A stretch of 64,000 nt of DNA from Hyphomicrobiales bacterium (GCA_900465685.1 UEGR01000014.1:145926-209925); one strand, 5' to 3'. Numbered from the stretch's first letter, positions 1 through 8,708 are shown. Notes: a model not told the origin generated them from the sequence alone. A program made the numbers and translations.

Positions 1-474
1 CCTGCCGTTTCGTGGCTGGAGGGAACCTATCTGACCCTGCGCCCATCCTTCGGCGACCCGGATGTGATCTTCGCCTATTGCACGGAAATCGTCTGGGACG
101 ATGAAGGCACGCGGCTGCGGTTTCGCGAGCGCGAGCGCACCGACGCCTCCTTTTCGCAGCACGGCTCTATATCCGTCCCGCATTTGTCCGGGCACATCTA
201 TCTCGTCACCAATACATCCGGGCAATATCGGATGGTGGTTCTGTCACGGCCCAGCATTACCGGCGAGATGTTCGGCCTGCTGACCACCTTGCGGGCCGGG
301 CAAGGCGCGCAGCTGACGCCGGTTTCAACACCACTGGTGCTTTTGCCGCTATCGACCTTCACGGAGCCGACCTTTGGGCGTGTCGCCAGAGGTGAAGATC
401 ACTACAGCGCTTACGCGGCCATATTGGGCAAAGTGCTGGCTGATAATTATGCGGCCTTTGTCAGCCAAAGCTGA
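1..474 (+). CDS. C-terminal part of an unrecognised protein, possibly an XRE-type regulator
   Basis: The frame is open from base 1 and stops at TGA 472-474, so the gene begins to the left of the window. About 157 residues remain. They look like a compact mixed alpha/beta effector domain, with segments such as LTLRPSFGDPDVIFAY and SGHIYLVTN. I recall similar C-termini in rhizobial helix-turn-helix (XRE) regulators, but the DNA-binding part would lie outside the window, so this is only a suggestion. It lies 64 bases before the next gene on the same strand. No membrane segment or signal peptide is visible in the visible part. Confidence 0.55.
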   Translation, partial: PAVSWLEGTYLTLRPSFGDPDVIFAYCTEIVWDDEGTRLRFRERERTDASFSQHGSISVPHLSGHIYLVTNTSGQYRMVVLSRPSITGEMFGLLTTLRAGQGAQLTPVSTPLVLLPLSTFTEPTFGRVARGEDHYSAYAAILGKVLADNYAAFVSQS

Positions 475-538
475 CAACACTCTATTCGCTTGAACGCCTT
501 CCCGTCTTGTGCCAGCATTCAGGTGGAGGAGGATGGTC

Positions 539-2416
539 ATGGTGTCGACCCTGTCGCACATCAAGGAGATTGAGCGCGTCGCCATGGGCGGGGCCTCGGA
601 TCGTGATCGCCCTGTTATTCAATCCTGGCTGCGCTGCCTCAATGATTATCGGCTTAATCCTGCCCAGACGCAGGAAGCTTATATCGTGCCCGACACATTG
701 CTGCGGGAGCATCGTGAGCAGTCGGAAGAACTCATCCGCATCGGGCGTACCGGTCTTGAAGCGCTGTTCAGGCAAGTCGCCGATCAAAGCTATGTCCTGC
801 TGCTGTCGGATGCACGTGGCGTCACTGTGGAATTCATGGGCGACCCCACATTCGACAATCAGCTGCGCAAGGCGGGTCTCTATCTCGGATCGGAATGGTC
901 GGAAGATCGCGCGGGAACCTGCGCCGTCGGGGCCTGCATGGTTTCGGGCAAGCCCGTCATCATCCATCAGGACGATCATTTTGACGCCTGTCATATCGGC
1001 TTGACCTGCACGGCAGCGCCCATTTTCGATACGTTTGGCGATCTGTCGGCGGTGCTCGATATTTCGCAACTGCGCTCGCCGACTGCGAAAGCCAGCCAGC
1101 AGCTGGCGCTGCATCTGGTCGCTTCGACAGCGCGGCGGATCGAGCTTGCCAATCTGATGACCAGGGCCCGCGAGGACTGGGTCTTGCGTCTGGCGCGATT
1201 GCCGGATTTTCTCGATGTCGATCCCGATGCGGCGATTACGATTGATGGCAGCGGTACGATTACCGGCATGACGCATGGCGGTTTTGGTGCGGTCGCACGC
1301 GGCATGAACCTGAGCACAATCTCGACCAGGGACTTTATCGGGAAACCCATTTCCAGTGTCTTCGATATCGATATTGATCAGCTTCCGGCGTTGATGCGCG
1401 GACGGCCCAATGGCGAGCGCTTGCTCCGGGCGCGCAACGGTCTGGCGCTGTTTGCAAGCGCCATTGCGCCTGTCAGCAGTTTCCGCGCACCTGCGACCAG
1501 CGTCTCCGTGCGATTGCCTGCGGCCTTGCGCCAGTTGAGTTTCGGCGACCCGGCCATGGAAGCGCTTCAGGCCCGTGCGGCCAAACTGGCGGACCGGCAT
1601 ATCCCCATTCTCATCAAGGGCGAAACCGGCAGCGGCAAGGAATATCTGGCGCGCGCCATTCATGACAGCAACGCCAAACCCGGCCCCTTCATCGCGGTCA
1701 ATTGCGCGGCAATACCGGAACAACTGATTGAATCCGAATTGTTCGGCTATGTGCCCGGCGCTTTCACCGGCGCGATGCAGAAGGGAAAGACCGGGCTTAT
1801 CGAGGCGGCCAATGGCGGCACGCTGTTTTTGGACGAGATCGGCGACATGCCGCTTGCGCTGCAAAGCCGCCTGCTGCGCGTTCTGTCCGAAAGCGAAATC
1901 CAGCCTGTCGGTGCGCTGAAGCCGAAATCGGTCAAGTTCCGGCTTTTGTCGGCATCGCATCGCGATCTGGCTGCGCTCGCTGCCGAAGGGCGTTTTCGTG
2001 AAGATCTGCTCTATCGGCTCAATGCCGCGACGCTGACCCTGCCGTCGCTGCGACAGAGGCAGGATTTCGACAATCTGGTCGATCATCTTCTGCGCCGTAT
2101 CGGGGAAGAAGAGGGCGAGACGATCACGCTTGATCGCGCCGCGCGAAAAGCGCTGGCGGGCTATGGCTGGCCGGGAAATCTGCGTGAACTCGACAATACG
2201 TTGCGTGTTGCAGCCGCAATTGCAACAGATGCAACAATCACCATCGACTGTCTGCCCGAACATTTTCAGGCCGAAATCGCCATGGGAAATGGTCGTACAG
2301 ACCAGCAAGCCTTACGCCGCGAGCTTGACGCATGCGGCAACAATATTTCCGCGCTGGCGCGAAAACTCGGCGTCAATCGGTCGACGATCCATCGTCGTTT
2401 GAAGCAGACACACTGA
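539..2416 (+). CDS. Sigma-54-dependent transcriptional activator, AcoR family
   Basis: An enhancer-binding activator of RNA polymerase carrying sigma-54. From this start it has 625 residues: an N-terminal GAF-like sensory region (about residues 50-190), a linker, an AAA+ domain with Walker A GETGSGKE near residue 361 and the sigma-54 contact loop GAFTGA near 407, and a C-terminal Fis-type helix-turn-helix (about 590-622). All key motifs are intact. ATG 539 is chosen because GGAGGAGG sits just upstream at good spacing; ATG 533 lies too close to it. The downstream dehydrogenase has a perfect -24/-12 promoter with TGCAACAG palindromes above it, so this activator most likely controls that operon. 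AcoR proteins classically sense acetoin; the inducer here is not known. Confidence 0.9.
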   Translation: MVSTLSHIKEIERVAMGGASDRDRPVIQSWLRCLNDYRLNPAQTQEAYIVPDTLLREHREQSEELIRIGRTGLEALFRQVADQSYVLLLSDARGVTVEFMGDPTFDNQLRKAGLYLGSEWSEDRAGTCAVGACMVSGKPVIIHQDDHFDACHIGLTCTAAPIFDTFGDLSAVLDISQLRSPTAKASQQLALHLVASTARRIELANLMTRAREDWVLRLARLPDFLDVDPDAAITIDGSGTITGMTHGGFGAVARGMNLSTISTRDFIGKPISSVFDIDIDQLPALMRGRPNGERLLRARNGLALFASAIAPVSSFRAPATSVSVRLPAALRQLSFGDPAMEALQARAAKLADRHIPILIKGETGSGKEYLARAIHDSNAKPGPFIAVNCAAIPEQLIESELFGYVPGAFTGAMQKGKTGLIEAANGGTLFLDEIGDMPLALQSRLLRVLSESEIQPVGALKPKSVKFRLLSASHRDLAALAAEGRFREDLLYRLNAATLTLPSLRQRQDFDNLVDHLLRRIGEEEGETITLDRAARKALAGYGWPGNLRELDNTLRVAAAIATDATITIDCLPEHFQAEIAMGNGRTDQQALRRELDACGNNISALARKLGVNRSTIHRRLKQTH

Positions 2417-2419
2417 CGG

Positions 2420-2458
2420 TGCAACAGTTGCAACAGCTGTTGCATAAACCCTGTTGCA
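2420..2458 (+). promoter_or_regulatory. Probable upstream activator sites for the AcoR-type regulator
   Basis: Two overlapping palindromes share one motif: TGCAACAGTTGCA (2420-2432, six-base arms around an A) and TGCAACAGCTGTTGCA (2429-2444, perfect 16-mer). A third half-site, CTGTTGCA, lies at 2451-2458. They sit about 75-110 bases upstream of a -24/-12 promoter, where enhancer sites for a sigma-54 activator are expected. Assignment to the adjacent regulator is inference from position. Confidence 0.75.
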
Positions 2459-2529
2459 TCGGTTCAGGCTGGATTCTTTCATCTAAATAAAATAACGAAA
2501 AAACAATGGCTTAGATCATAGGCCGCAAC

Positions 2530-2545
2530 TGGCACGCGGCTTGCT
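2530..2545 (+). promoter_or_regulatory. Sigma-54 (-24/-12) promoter
   Basis: TGGCACGCGGCTTGCT matches the consensus TGGCACR-N4-TTGCW at every fixed position. Transcription would start near 2556, giving a short leader before the ATG at 2580. Confidence 0.9.
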
Positions 2546-2579
2546 ATTTCCTCCTTTGACGCAACTGGAGGAGAAATAT

Positions 2580-3653
2580 ATGCGTGCGTTGCGCTTTTAT
2601 GCTGCCAAGGATCTGCGCGTTGAAGACGTGCCGGCGCCGGTTGATCTTGGCGCGGATCAGGTTCTGATTGAAAACCGCTTTTGCGGCATCTGCGGGACCG
2701 ATCTGCACGAATATGCCTATGGTCCGATTTTCATTCCGACTGAACCGCATCCCTTCACCAAGGCGAGTGGTCCTCAGATTTTGGGCCATGAATTTGGCGG
2801 TGTGGTCAAGGCGGTGGGGGCTGATGTTCACCACGTGAGGGTGGGCGACCGCGTGTCGGTACAACCGCTCATCATGCCGCGGGCAGGCGACTATTTTGCT
2901 GATCGTGGGCTTTATCATTTGAGCACCAGTCTGGCGCTAGCGGGACTGTCATGGCATTCGGGCGGCATGGCCGAACAGGCCTTGCTCAACAGCTATAATG
3001 TCCAGCCCATTCCCGACGATCTCAGCGATGAAGAGGCGGCGCTGATCGAGCCAACGGCAGTTGCGGTTTATGCCTGTGACCGTGGCGGCGTGACGGCTGG
3101 CAACAGCGTGCTTGTCACGGGCGCTGGTCCCATCGGCATTCTGGTGGCGATGGCGGCGCGGGCCGCAGGCGCTTCGCAGATATTCCTGTCCGATCTGAAC
3201 GAGACACGCTTGCAGCTCGCGCGTGAAAAACTGGGTGACATTCGCACCATCAATCCGAAATCGGAAAATGTCGGTGATGTGGTCCGAGCGGAAACCGAAG
3301 GCAATGTCGGCTGTGATGTGGCTATCGAATGCGTCGGCAATGAACATGCCTTGAAGAACTGTACCGATGCTGTTCGCAAACAGGGCGTTGTGGTGCAGAC
3401 CGGCCTTCACCCACATGAAAACCCGCTCAACTGGTTCGATGTCACGTTCAAGGATATCGATATTCGCGGCTCCTGGGCCTACCCCACCCATTACTGGCCG
3501 CGTGTCGCAAGGCTGATTGCGAGCGGCCAAATCCCGGCGAAAAAGATCGTTACCAAGACAATCGCGTTGGAGGACGCTGTTGCCGAAGGTTTCGACCGCT
3601 TGCTCGACCCGGCGGGTACGCAGCTCAAAATTCTGATCGATCTCAAAAGATAA
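2580..3653 (+). CDS. 2,3-butanediol dehydrogenase-like medium-chain alcohol dehydrogenase
   Basis: A 357-residue zinc-dependent, NAD(P)-linked alcohol dehydrogenase. Visible features are the catalytic zinc region FCGICGTDLHEY (Cys near residue 37), the GHEFGG motif, and the Rossmann nucleotide loop VTGAGPIGILVAMAA. The CGICGTDLHEY signature is typical of butanediol/acetoin dehydrogenases. The four-cysteine structural-zinc lobe of many relatives is absent; that stretch reads PLIMPRAGDYFADRGLYHL. ATG 2580 follows GGAGGAG, and the AcoR-type regulator and sigma-54 promoter upstream fit control by acetoin or a related ketone or diol. The next gene, a flavin monooxygenase, lies 59 bases downstream on the same strand and is probably co-transcribed. 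The exact substrate cannot be read from the sequence. Confidence 0.85.
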   Translation: MRALRFYAAKDLRVEDVPAPVDLGADQVLIENRFCGICGTDLHEYAYGPIFIPTEPHPFTKASGPQILGHEFGGVVKAVGADVHHVRVGDRVSVQPLIMPRAGDYFADRGLYHLSTSLALAGLSWHSGGMAEQALLNSYNVQPIPDDLSDEEAALIEPTAVAVYACDRGGVTAGNSVLVTGAGPIGILVAMAARAAGASQIFLSDLNETRLQLAREKLGDIRTINPKSENVGDVVRAETEGNVGCDVAIECVGNEHALKNCTDAVRKQGVVVQTGLHPHENPLNWFDVTFKDIDIRGSWAYPTHYWPRVARLIASGQIPAKKIVTKTIALEDAVAEGFDRLLDPAGTQLKILIDLKR

Positions 3654-3664
3654 CGCATTTCACT

Positions 3665-3686
3665 GCCGGGCTTGGGAGAGCCCGGC
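3665..3686 (+). other. Intercistronic hairpin
   Basis: GCCGGGCT and AGCCCGGC form a perfect 8-bp stem around a six-base loop between the dehydrogenase and monooxygenase genes. No T-run follows, so it is more likely an mRNA stability or attenuation element than a full terminator. Confidence 0.5.
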
Positions 3687-3712
3687 GTCAATATCTAAGG
3701 GAGGAAATTGCA

Positions 3713-5512
3713 ATGCTTGAGAAAACACCAAATGTCCGCGTGCAGGCCTTTCTCGACAAGTTCGGCGCAGCACTTGAAGCGGCCCGGATAGATGAAGCAG
3801 TTTCGATGTTTGCCGATGATTGCTACTGGCGCGATCTGGTCGCCTTCACCTGGAACATCAAGACTGTGGAGGGTCATGATCAGGTGCGCGATATGCTGCA
3901 ATCGCAATTGCAGCTTGTGAAACCGACAAAATGGCTCGTCGCAGCAGGGGAGACAGCGACGGAAGCCGATGGCGTCACCGAAAGCTGGATCTCTTTTGAA
4001 ACCGAAGTTGCGCGTGGTTACGGTCTCATTCGACTGAAGGGTGGCAAGATATGGACCCTTCTCACCGTCATGTCGGAGCTGAAGGGTCACGAGGAAAAGT
4101 CCGGCTTTACCCGCCCGTTGGGCGCGAAGCACGGTCAGGATCTTGGCGCCAAGACCTGGAAGGAAGAGCGCGAGGAAGAAGCCCGCACACTCGGCTATGA
4201 CAAGCAGCCCTATGTGCTGGTGATTGGCGGCGGGCAGGGCGGTATTGCGCTCGGCGCACGCCTGCGCCAGCTTGGCGTGCCGACGATCATCATCGAGCGC
4301 AATGAGCGCCCCGGCGATTCATGGCGCAAGCGCTACAAGTCGCTCTGCCTGCATGATCCGGTCTGGTACGATCATCTGCCCTATATCGACTTCCCGAAAA
4401 ACTGGCCGGTTTTTGCACCGAAGGACAAGATTGGCGACTGGCTGGAATTCTACACCAAGGTGATGGAGCTGAATTACTGGACACGCTCCACGGTGAAGTC
4501 TGCGCAATGGAACGAGGACAAGAAGGAATGGTCTGTGGTCGTGGACCGGGACGGCGAGGAAGTCGTTCTGCGTCCAAAGCAGCTTGTCTTCGCGACCGGC
4601 ATGTCGGGCAAGGCGAATATTCCAAGCGTCAAAGGGCAGGATCGCTTCAAGGGCGAGCAGCAGCATTCGTCCCGCCACCCGGGGCCGGACGGTTACAAGG
4701 GCAAGAAGGTCGTTGTCATCGGGTCGAACAATTCGGCGCATGATATTTGCGCAGCGCTGTGCGAAGCTGGCGTGGATGTGACGATGGTGCAGCGTTCATC
4801 GACCCATATTGTTCGCTCCGAACCGCTGATGAAGCACGGGCTTGGCGCGCTTTACTCGGAAGAGGCTTTGCAAAACGGCGTCACCACCGCCAAGGCCGAT
4901 CTGATCTTCGCGTCGCTGCCTTATCGCATCATGCACGAGTTCCAAAAGCCCATCTATGACAAGATCCGCGAGATCGATGCCGACTTCTATGCCGCGCTTG
5001 AAAAGGCCGGCTTCCAGCTGGATTTCGGCTCGGACGGTTCGGGCCTGTTCCTCAAATATCTGCGGCGCGGCTCCGGCTATTATATCGATATCGGTGCTTC
5101 GCAACTCATCATCGACGGCAAAATCAAGCTTGCCTCGGGGCAGATTGATGAGATCACCGAGAATTCGGTCCGGCTCGCCAACGGGACAGAGCTGCCCGCC
5201 GATCTGATCGTCTATGCGACGGGCTACGGTTCAATGAACGGCTGGGTTGCCGATATCATCAATCAGGAGACGGCGGACAAGGTCGGCAAGGTCTGGGGTC
5301 TGGGGTCGGAAACGCCCAAGGACCCGGGTCCATGGGAGGGCGAACAGCGCAATATGTGGAAGCCGACGCAGCAGGAGGCGCTGTGGTTCCATGGCGGTAA
5401 CCTGCACCAGTCGCGGCATTATTCGCAATATCTGTCGCTGCAACTGAAAGCCCGCATGGAGGGCATCGATACGCCGGTCTATGAATTGCAGGCGGTGCAT
5501 CACCTGCGTTGA
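3713..5512 (+). CDS. Flavin-containing monooxygenase with N-terminal NTF2/SnoaL-like domain
   Basis: A 599-residue two-part protein. Residues 1-130 resemble an NTF2/SnoaL-like fold. From about residue 160 comes a flavoprotein monooxygenase with the FAD loop GGGQGGIALGARL, the family stretch RFKGEQQHSS, and the NADPH loop VVIGSNNSAHDI. Such enzymes insert one oxygen atom from O2 using NADPH; relatives include YUCCA-type and Baeyer-Villiger-like enzymes. ATG 3713 follows GGGAGG. Its place behind a butanediol-dehydrogenase-like gene under sigma-54 control suggests that the pair oxidises an alcohol to a ketone and then oxygenates it. That pathway is inference; the substrate is unknown. Confidence 0.85.
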   Translation: MLEKTPNVRVQAFLDKFGAALEAARIDEAVSMFADDCYWRDLVAFTWNIKTVEGHDQVRDMLQSQLQLVKPTKWLVAAGETATEADGVTESWISFETEVARGYGLIRLKGGKIWTLLTVMSELKGHEEKSGFTRPLGAKHGQDLGAKTWKEEREEEARTLGYDKQPYVLVIGGGQGGIALGARLRQLGVPTIIIERNERPGDSWRKRYKSLCLHDPVWYDHLPYIDFPKNWPVFAPKDKIGDWLEFYTKVMELNYWTRSTVKSAQWNEDKKEWSVVVDRDGEEVVLRPKQLVFATGMSGKANIPSVKGQDRFKGEQQHSSRHPGPDGYKGKKVVVIGSNNSAHDICAALCEAGVDVTMVQRSSTHIVRSEPLMKHGLGALYSEEALQNGVTTAKADLIFASLPYRIMHEFQKPIYDKIREIDADFYAALEKAGFQLDFGSDGSGLFLKYLRRGSGYYIDIGASQLIIDGKIKLASGQIDEITENSVRLANGTELPADLIVYATGYGSMNGWVADIINQETADKVGKVWGLGSETPKDPGPWEGEQRNMWKPTQQEALWFHGGNLHQSRHYSQYLSLQLKARMEGIDTPVYELQAVHHLR

Positions 5513-5528
5513 AGTAGATTGTAAGACG

Positions 5529-5559
5529 CCTTGCCCGGTCGACAGCCGGGCAGGGTTTT
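5529..5559 (+). terminator. Rho-independent terminator after the monooxygenase
   Basis: CCTTGCCCGG pairs with CCGGGCAGGG (one G-T) around TCGACAG and is followed by TTTT. It lies between two convergent genes. Confidence 0.75.
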
Positions 5560-5561
5560 GT

Positions 5562-6428
5562 TCAGGCGCCGATGGCCTTGTTTGCGGTTGCGCGGATTGC
5601 AGCGCTGAGCGCGCGCAGCGCAGCTTTTGCCTGTTGGTCGTGCACATTGGTGTAGAGCAGCACATCACGCGACGGCAGTGGGGGCAGGCCAGCTTGCGGC
5701 CCGATATCAATGGTTCCCGCCGGTGCGACGCGGCGACCCAACGCCGCGACGGCCAGCCCGGCGGAAGCGGCTGCGCCGACCGTCATGACGCCGCCGCCAA
5801 CGAAGGCTTCCGTCCACGGAATATGTGCTGCATCCAGCGCATTTGTCGCCATGCTGCGCACATTGCAAGGCGCTGCCTGTGTTGCCAGACGCAAGGGTTC
5901 ACCCTTGCGATATTCAAAATCGGGCGTGGCCATCCACCCGAAGGTTTCTTCCAGTATTTTCTCGCCATCGCGCCGGATGTTGTCGTGGTGCAGGACAATG
6001 GCCGCGTCGAGAAGACCGCGCTCGAAATCTGCCAGCGTATCGCGAGAGGTGGCTATCCGCATCTCCAGTACAAGGCCGGGCTCGGCGCTGCCTAGGCGCT
6101 TCAGCAGCAAGGGCAGCTCCGCACCGACGATATGATGACTGATGCCAACGATCAGACGGCGAGGATCGAGGTCGAAACAGGCGATGGCCTCCTCATGCGC
6201 CGCCACCAGTGCGCGGGCACGCGGCAAGAAGGCATCCCCGTCCGCGGAAAGGCGAACGAGCCTTGGCGTGCGCTCCAAAAGCTTGCGTCCGATGCCGTCT
6301 TCGAGACGCTTGATTTTCAGGCTCACCGCGGCTTGCGTTGTGTTGAGCGCCTCCGCGGCGCGGGTGAAGCTGCGAAGCTCGGCGGTCAGAACGAAGGCGC
6401 GGGCGGCCTCGATATCCAGTCCCTTCAT
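5562..6428 (-). CDS. LysR-family transcriptional regulator
   Basis: About 288 residues with an N-terminal winged helix-turn-helix (SFTRAAEALNTTQAAVSLKI, about residues 18-37) and a C-terminal effector-binding domain. The start is taken at MKGLDIEAARAF because most of the family begins here; ATG 6434 and a TTG at 6482 are possible. It is divergent from the DUF4865 gene with about 110 bases between them, a common LysR arrangement, so it probably regulates that gene and the tiny membrane protein behind it. The ligand is unknown. Confidence 0.88.
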   Translation of the reverse strand: MKGLDIEAARAFVLTAELRSFTRAAEALNTTQAAVSLKIKRLEDGIGRKLLERTPRLVRLSADGDAFLPRARALVAAHEEAIACFDLDPRRLIVGISHHIVGAELPLLLKRLGSAEPGLVLEMRIATSRDTLADFERGLLDAAIVLHHDNIRRDGEKILEETFGWMATPDFEYRKGEPLRLATQAAPCNVRSMATNALDAAHIPWTEAFVGGGVMTVGAAASAGLAVAALGRRVAPAGTIDIGPQAGLPPLPSRDVLLYTNVHDQQAKAALRALSAAIRATANKAIGA

Positions 6429-6540
6429 GGGCATACCATTGCAATTTGTTATCATTGAAACATCTAATGATATTCTATTCAAATGTTCCGTCGATGGCTA
6501 CCTTTCTTTGCATGATGCACGACATGCAAGGACATGGGTC

Positions 6541-7119
6541 ATGATTATTGCCAATTACGGCCACCGGCTGCCATCGAACTACGATATCAATCTGATCCGG
6601 GAACGGGCGAGCGAGCGCGGGAAACTATGGGATTCCACGCCGAGGCTGCTTTTCAAGGCTTTTCTCCTCCGCGAAAGTGGGGCACTCGGCGCGACGGCCA
6701 ATCACTATTCCTCGCTCTATCTGTGGCAGGACGATGCGGGTTTTCACGATTTTCTTGTCTCGGGCGCTTACATGACGGTGACGGACAGTTTTGGCCGTGC
6801 GGATATTGCGACGGCCCTCGCACTTGATGCCCGCAAAGGTGCGGCACGGAAAGCGCGCTTCCTGTATAAGGAAGAGATTGCCGTTCCGGTCGACAGCGAG
6901 CTGACCGATGTGATTGCCGCAGAGATTGAGCGCAATCGTCTGTTGGCCGGGCAGGCAATGACTGTGGCCGCTACCGTCGGTCTGGACTCGCTCAACTGGA
7001 AACTCACGCGGGTGCTGGTCTCGTCGGAGCAGCCTGAACCGACGGCGCAAGGTATTGCGTTTGAAGTCCTACATTTCGCTCGCCCGCTTCTGGAGATTTT
7101 GCCGGGAGCAGACCTGTGA
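6541..7119 (+). CDS. DUF4865 family protein
   Basis: A 192-residue protein that matches my memory of the DUF4865 family: it opens MIIANYGHRLPSNYDI and contains LLFKAFLLRESG and YSSLYLWQDDAGFHDFL. The function of the family is not established; the small alpha/beta appearance suggests a monooxygenase-like or stress-barrel fold, but that is a guess. ATG 6541 is the first in-frame ATG past the divergent LysR start, with AAGGA upstream. The stop codon overlaps the start of the following 48-codon gene (TGATG), which implies translational coupling. Confidence 0.75.
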   Translation: MIIANYGHRLPSNYDINLIRERASERGKLWDSTPRLLFKAFLLRESGALGATANHYSSLYLWQDDAGFHDFLVSGAYMTVTDSFGRADIATALALDARKGAARKARFLYKEEIAVPVDSELTDVIAAEIERNRLLAGQAMTVAATVGLDSLNWKLTRVLVSSEQPEPTAQGIAFEVLHFARPLLEILPGADL

Positions 7120-7265
7120 TGAAGAGGCAGAACGATGATGCGGATGCAGTTTCCGCAAGGCAGATAGTGCTCGCCCATTGCGCGGCTATTCTTGCGACGG
7201 CCCTGCTGGTGCTGGCTCTTGCTCTCGCGCTGGTGCCCCTTGGCAAGGCCCTGATGCCTGTGTGA
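7119..7265 (+). CDS. Small single-span membrane protein
   Basis: A 48-residue ORF from ATG 7119 to TGA 7265, overlapping the previous stop codon by one base. A polar N-terminus (MKRQNDDADAVSARQ) is followed by a hydrophobic stretch rich in Ala, Leu and Val (about residues 17-42), predicted to be one transmembrane helix. A strong hairpin follows it directly, so it closes the operon. No family is recognised. The coupling, operon position and clean hydrophobic pattern are the reasons to call it real. Confidence 0.6.
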   Translation: MKRQNDDADAVSARQIVLAHCAAILATALLVLALALALVPLGKALMPV

Positions 7266-7293
7266 TCCGAACCAGACGCCGCTCACATGCACA

Positions 7294-7325
7294 AAAATGG
7301 CCGGGACTCGCGCCCCGGCCATTTT
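7294..7325. terminator. Bidirectional terminator between the small membrane gene and glnII
   Basis: AAAATGGCCGGG (7294-7305) and CCCGGCCATTTT (7314-7325) pair perfectly over 12 bp around an 8-base loop, with A/T tails on both sides. It can stop both converging transcripts. Confidence 0.85.
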
Positions 7326-7349
7326 CGTTTGGTCTCTCTATCTGCCTAA

Positions 7350-8390
7350 TTAAGCGGCAAGAGCTTCATCTTCCGAGGTCGGAACTTCGGAAATGGTCTT
7401 CAGCACCTGGGAGGCGATCTGGTATGGGCAACCCTGCGAGTTCGGGCGGCGATCTTCAAGATAGCCCTTATAGCCGTTCTTGACGAAGGAATGCGGAACG
7501 CGGATCGAAGCGCCACGGTCTGCAACGCCGTAGGAGAACTTGTTCAGCGGGGCCGTTTCATGCTTGCCGGTCAGGCGCAGATGGTTATCCGGGCCGTAGA
7601 CGTCGATGTGGTCCTGCAGGTTCTTGTCGAACTGGGCCATCAGCGCTTCGAAATAGTCCTTGCCGCCAACTTCGCGCATGAACTTTGTCGAGAAGTTGCA
7701 ATGCATGCCCGAGCCGTTCCAGTCGGTGTCGCCCAGCGGCTTGCAATGGAATTCGATGTCGATTTCATACTGTTCGCAAAGGCGAAGCAGAAGGTAGCGC
7801 GCCATCCAGATCTGGTCGGCGGCGTTCTTTGAACCCTTGCCGAAAATCTGGAATTCCCACTGGCCCTTGGCCACTTCGGCATTGATGCCTTCGTGGTTGA
7901 TGCCAGCGGCGAGGCACAGGTCGAGATGTTCTTCAACGATCTTGCGGGCAACCGGACCAACATTGCTGGAGCCTACACCGCAGTAATATGGACCCTGCGG
8001 GGCAGGGAAACCGTGCTCAGGGAAGCCGAGCGGGCGGCCGTTCTGATAAAGGAAATATTCCTGTTCAAAGCCGAACCATGCATCGTCGTCTTCGAGAACG
8101 GTTGCGCGGCTGTTCGATGCATGCGGCGTGACGCCATCCGGCATCATGACTTCGCACATCACAAGCACGCCGTTCGTGCGGGCTGGATCAGGATAGATGG
8201 CGACTGGCTTCAGTACGCAATCGGAGCTGCGGCCTTCGGCCTGCATCGTCGACGAACCGTCGAAGCCCCAGAGCGGCAGTTGCTCGAGCGTCGGGAACGC
8301 ATCGAATTCCTTGACCTGTGTCTTGCCACGCAGGTTCGGTGTCGGAGTGTAACCGTCTAGCCAAATGTACTCGAGCTTATACTTTGTCAT
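7350..8390 (-). CDS. glnII: Glutamine synthetase type II (GSII)
   Basis: Joins ammonia to glutamate using ATP. At 346 residues it is the short eukaryote-like GSII form rather than the roughly 470-residue GlnA. Motifs include PLWGFDGSST near residue 40, FGFEQEYFL, NHEGINAEVAKGQWEFQ near 165, and HCNFSTKFMR. GSII is typical of rhizobia and relatives, where it supplements GlnA under nitrogen limitation. A -24/-12 promoter lies on the same strand about 90 bases upstream of the start, which fits NtrC/sigma-54 control. The gene is monocistronic, bounded downstream by a strong bidirectional terminator. Confidence 0.95.
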   Translation of the reverse strand: MTKYKLEYIWLDGYTPTPNLRGKTQVKEFDAFPTLEQLPLWGFDGSSTMQAEGRSSDCVLKPVAIYPDPARTNGVLVMCEVMMPDGVTPHASNSRATVLEDDDAWFGFEQEYFLYQNGRPLGFPEHGFPAPQGPYYCGVGSSNVGPVARKIVEEHLDLCLAAGINHEGINAEVAKGQWEFQIFGKGSKNAADQIWMARYLLLRLCEQYEIDIEFHCKPLGDTDWNGSGMHCNFSTKFMREVGGKDYFEALMAQFDKNLQDHIDVYGPDNHLRLTGKHETAPLNKFSYGVADRGASIRVPHSFVKNGYKGYLEDRRPNSQGCPYQIASQVLKTISEVPTSEDEALAA

Positions 8391-8478
8391 CGCCTAGTCT
8401 CTTTTATGATGGGTATTGAACCAACACAGTAGGGGCAGCCACCATCAATATGCTCTTCCCTGCTTCTGCCTATTGAAA

Positions 8479-8494
8479 TGCAAGTGTCATGCCA
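8479..8494 (-). promoter_or_regulatory. Sigma-54 promoter for glnII
   Basis: On the minus strand this reads TGGCATGACACTTGCA, matching TGGCAYR-N4-TTGCW. It points toward glnII with a start expected near 8467. Known nitrogen control of GSII genes supports the call. A single NtrC-like half-site, TGCACCA on the minus strand, lies at 8690-8696. Confidence 0.8.
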
Positions 8495-8708
8495 GTTTCA
8501 CAAAGGGCGAGCTTTTTGTGGGGCTGGCTAGCCTATATGTTTGAAAAGACGAGATTTATTGAGGAGCTAAAATTTTTGTCTTCATCTCACGGATGGGGAA
8601 TGGCGATCAGCCCGACAGACAATGGAGAGGCTTTGAGAATGACGGTGATTATTATTTAGGCATTCGTCTAAATAATCGCCATTTCATGGTGGTGCATTAA
8701 GCGCAAAA
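8495..8708. other. Non-coding stretch upstream of glnII with an inverted repeat
   Basis: No convincing gene. ATTATTTAG (8651-8659) and CTAAATAAT (8668-8676) form a perfect 9-bp inverted repeat around eight bases. A 40-codon ORF (ATG 8537 to TAG 8659) ends exactly inside the left arm, but it has no clear ribosome site. Confidence 0.4.

Noticed and set aside
482-2308. Minus-strand open frame of about 600 codons
   Set aside because: It is the antisense of the AcoR-type activator, whose motifs are certain. Long antisense frames arise from GC-rich third positions.
8537-8659. 40-codon plus-strand ORF upstream of glnII
   Set aside because: No ribosome site and no recognisable product; its stop falls in an inverted repeat. 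Left as possible but unsupported.
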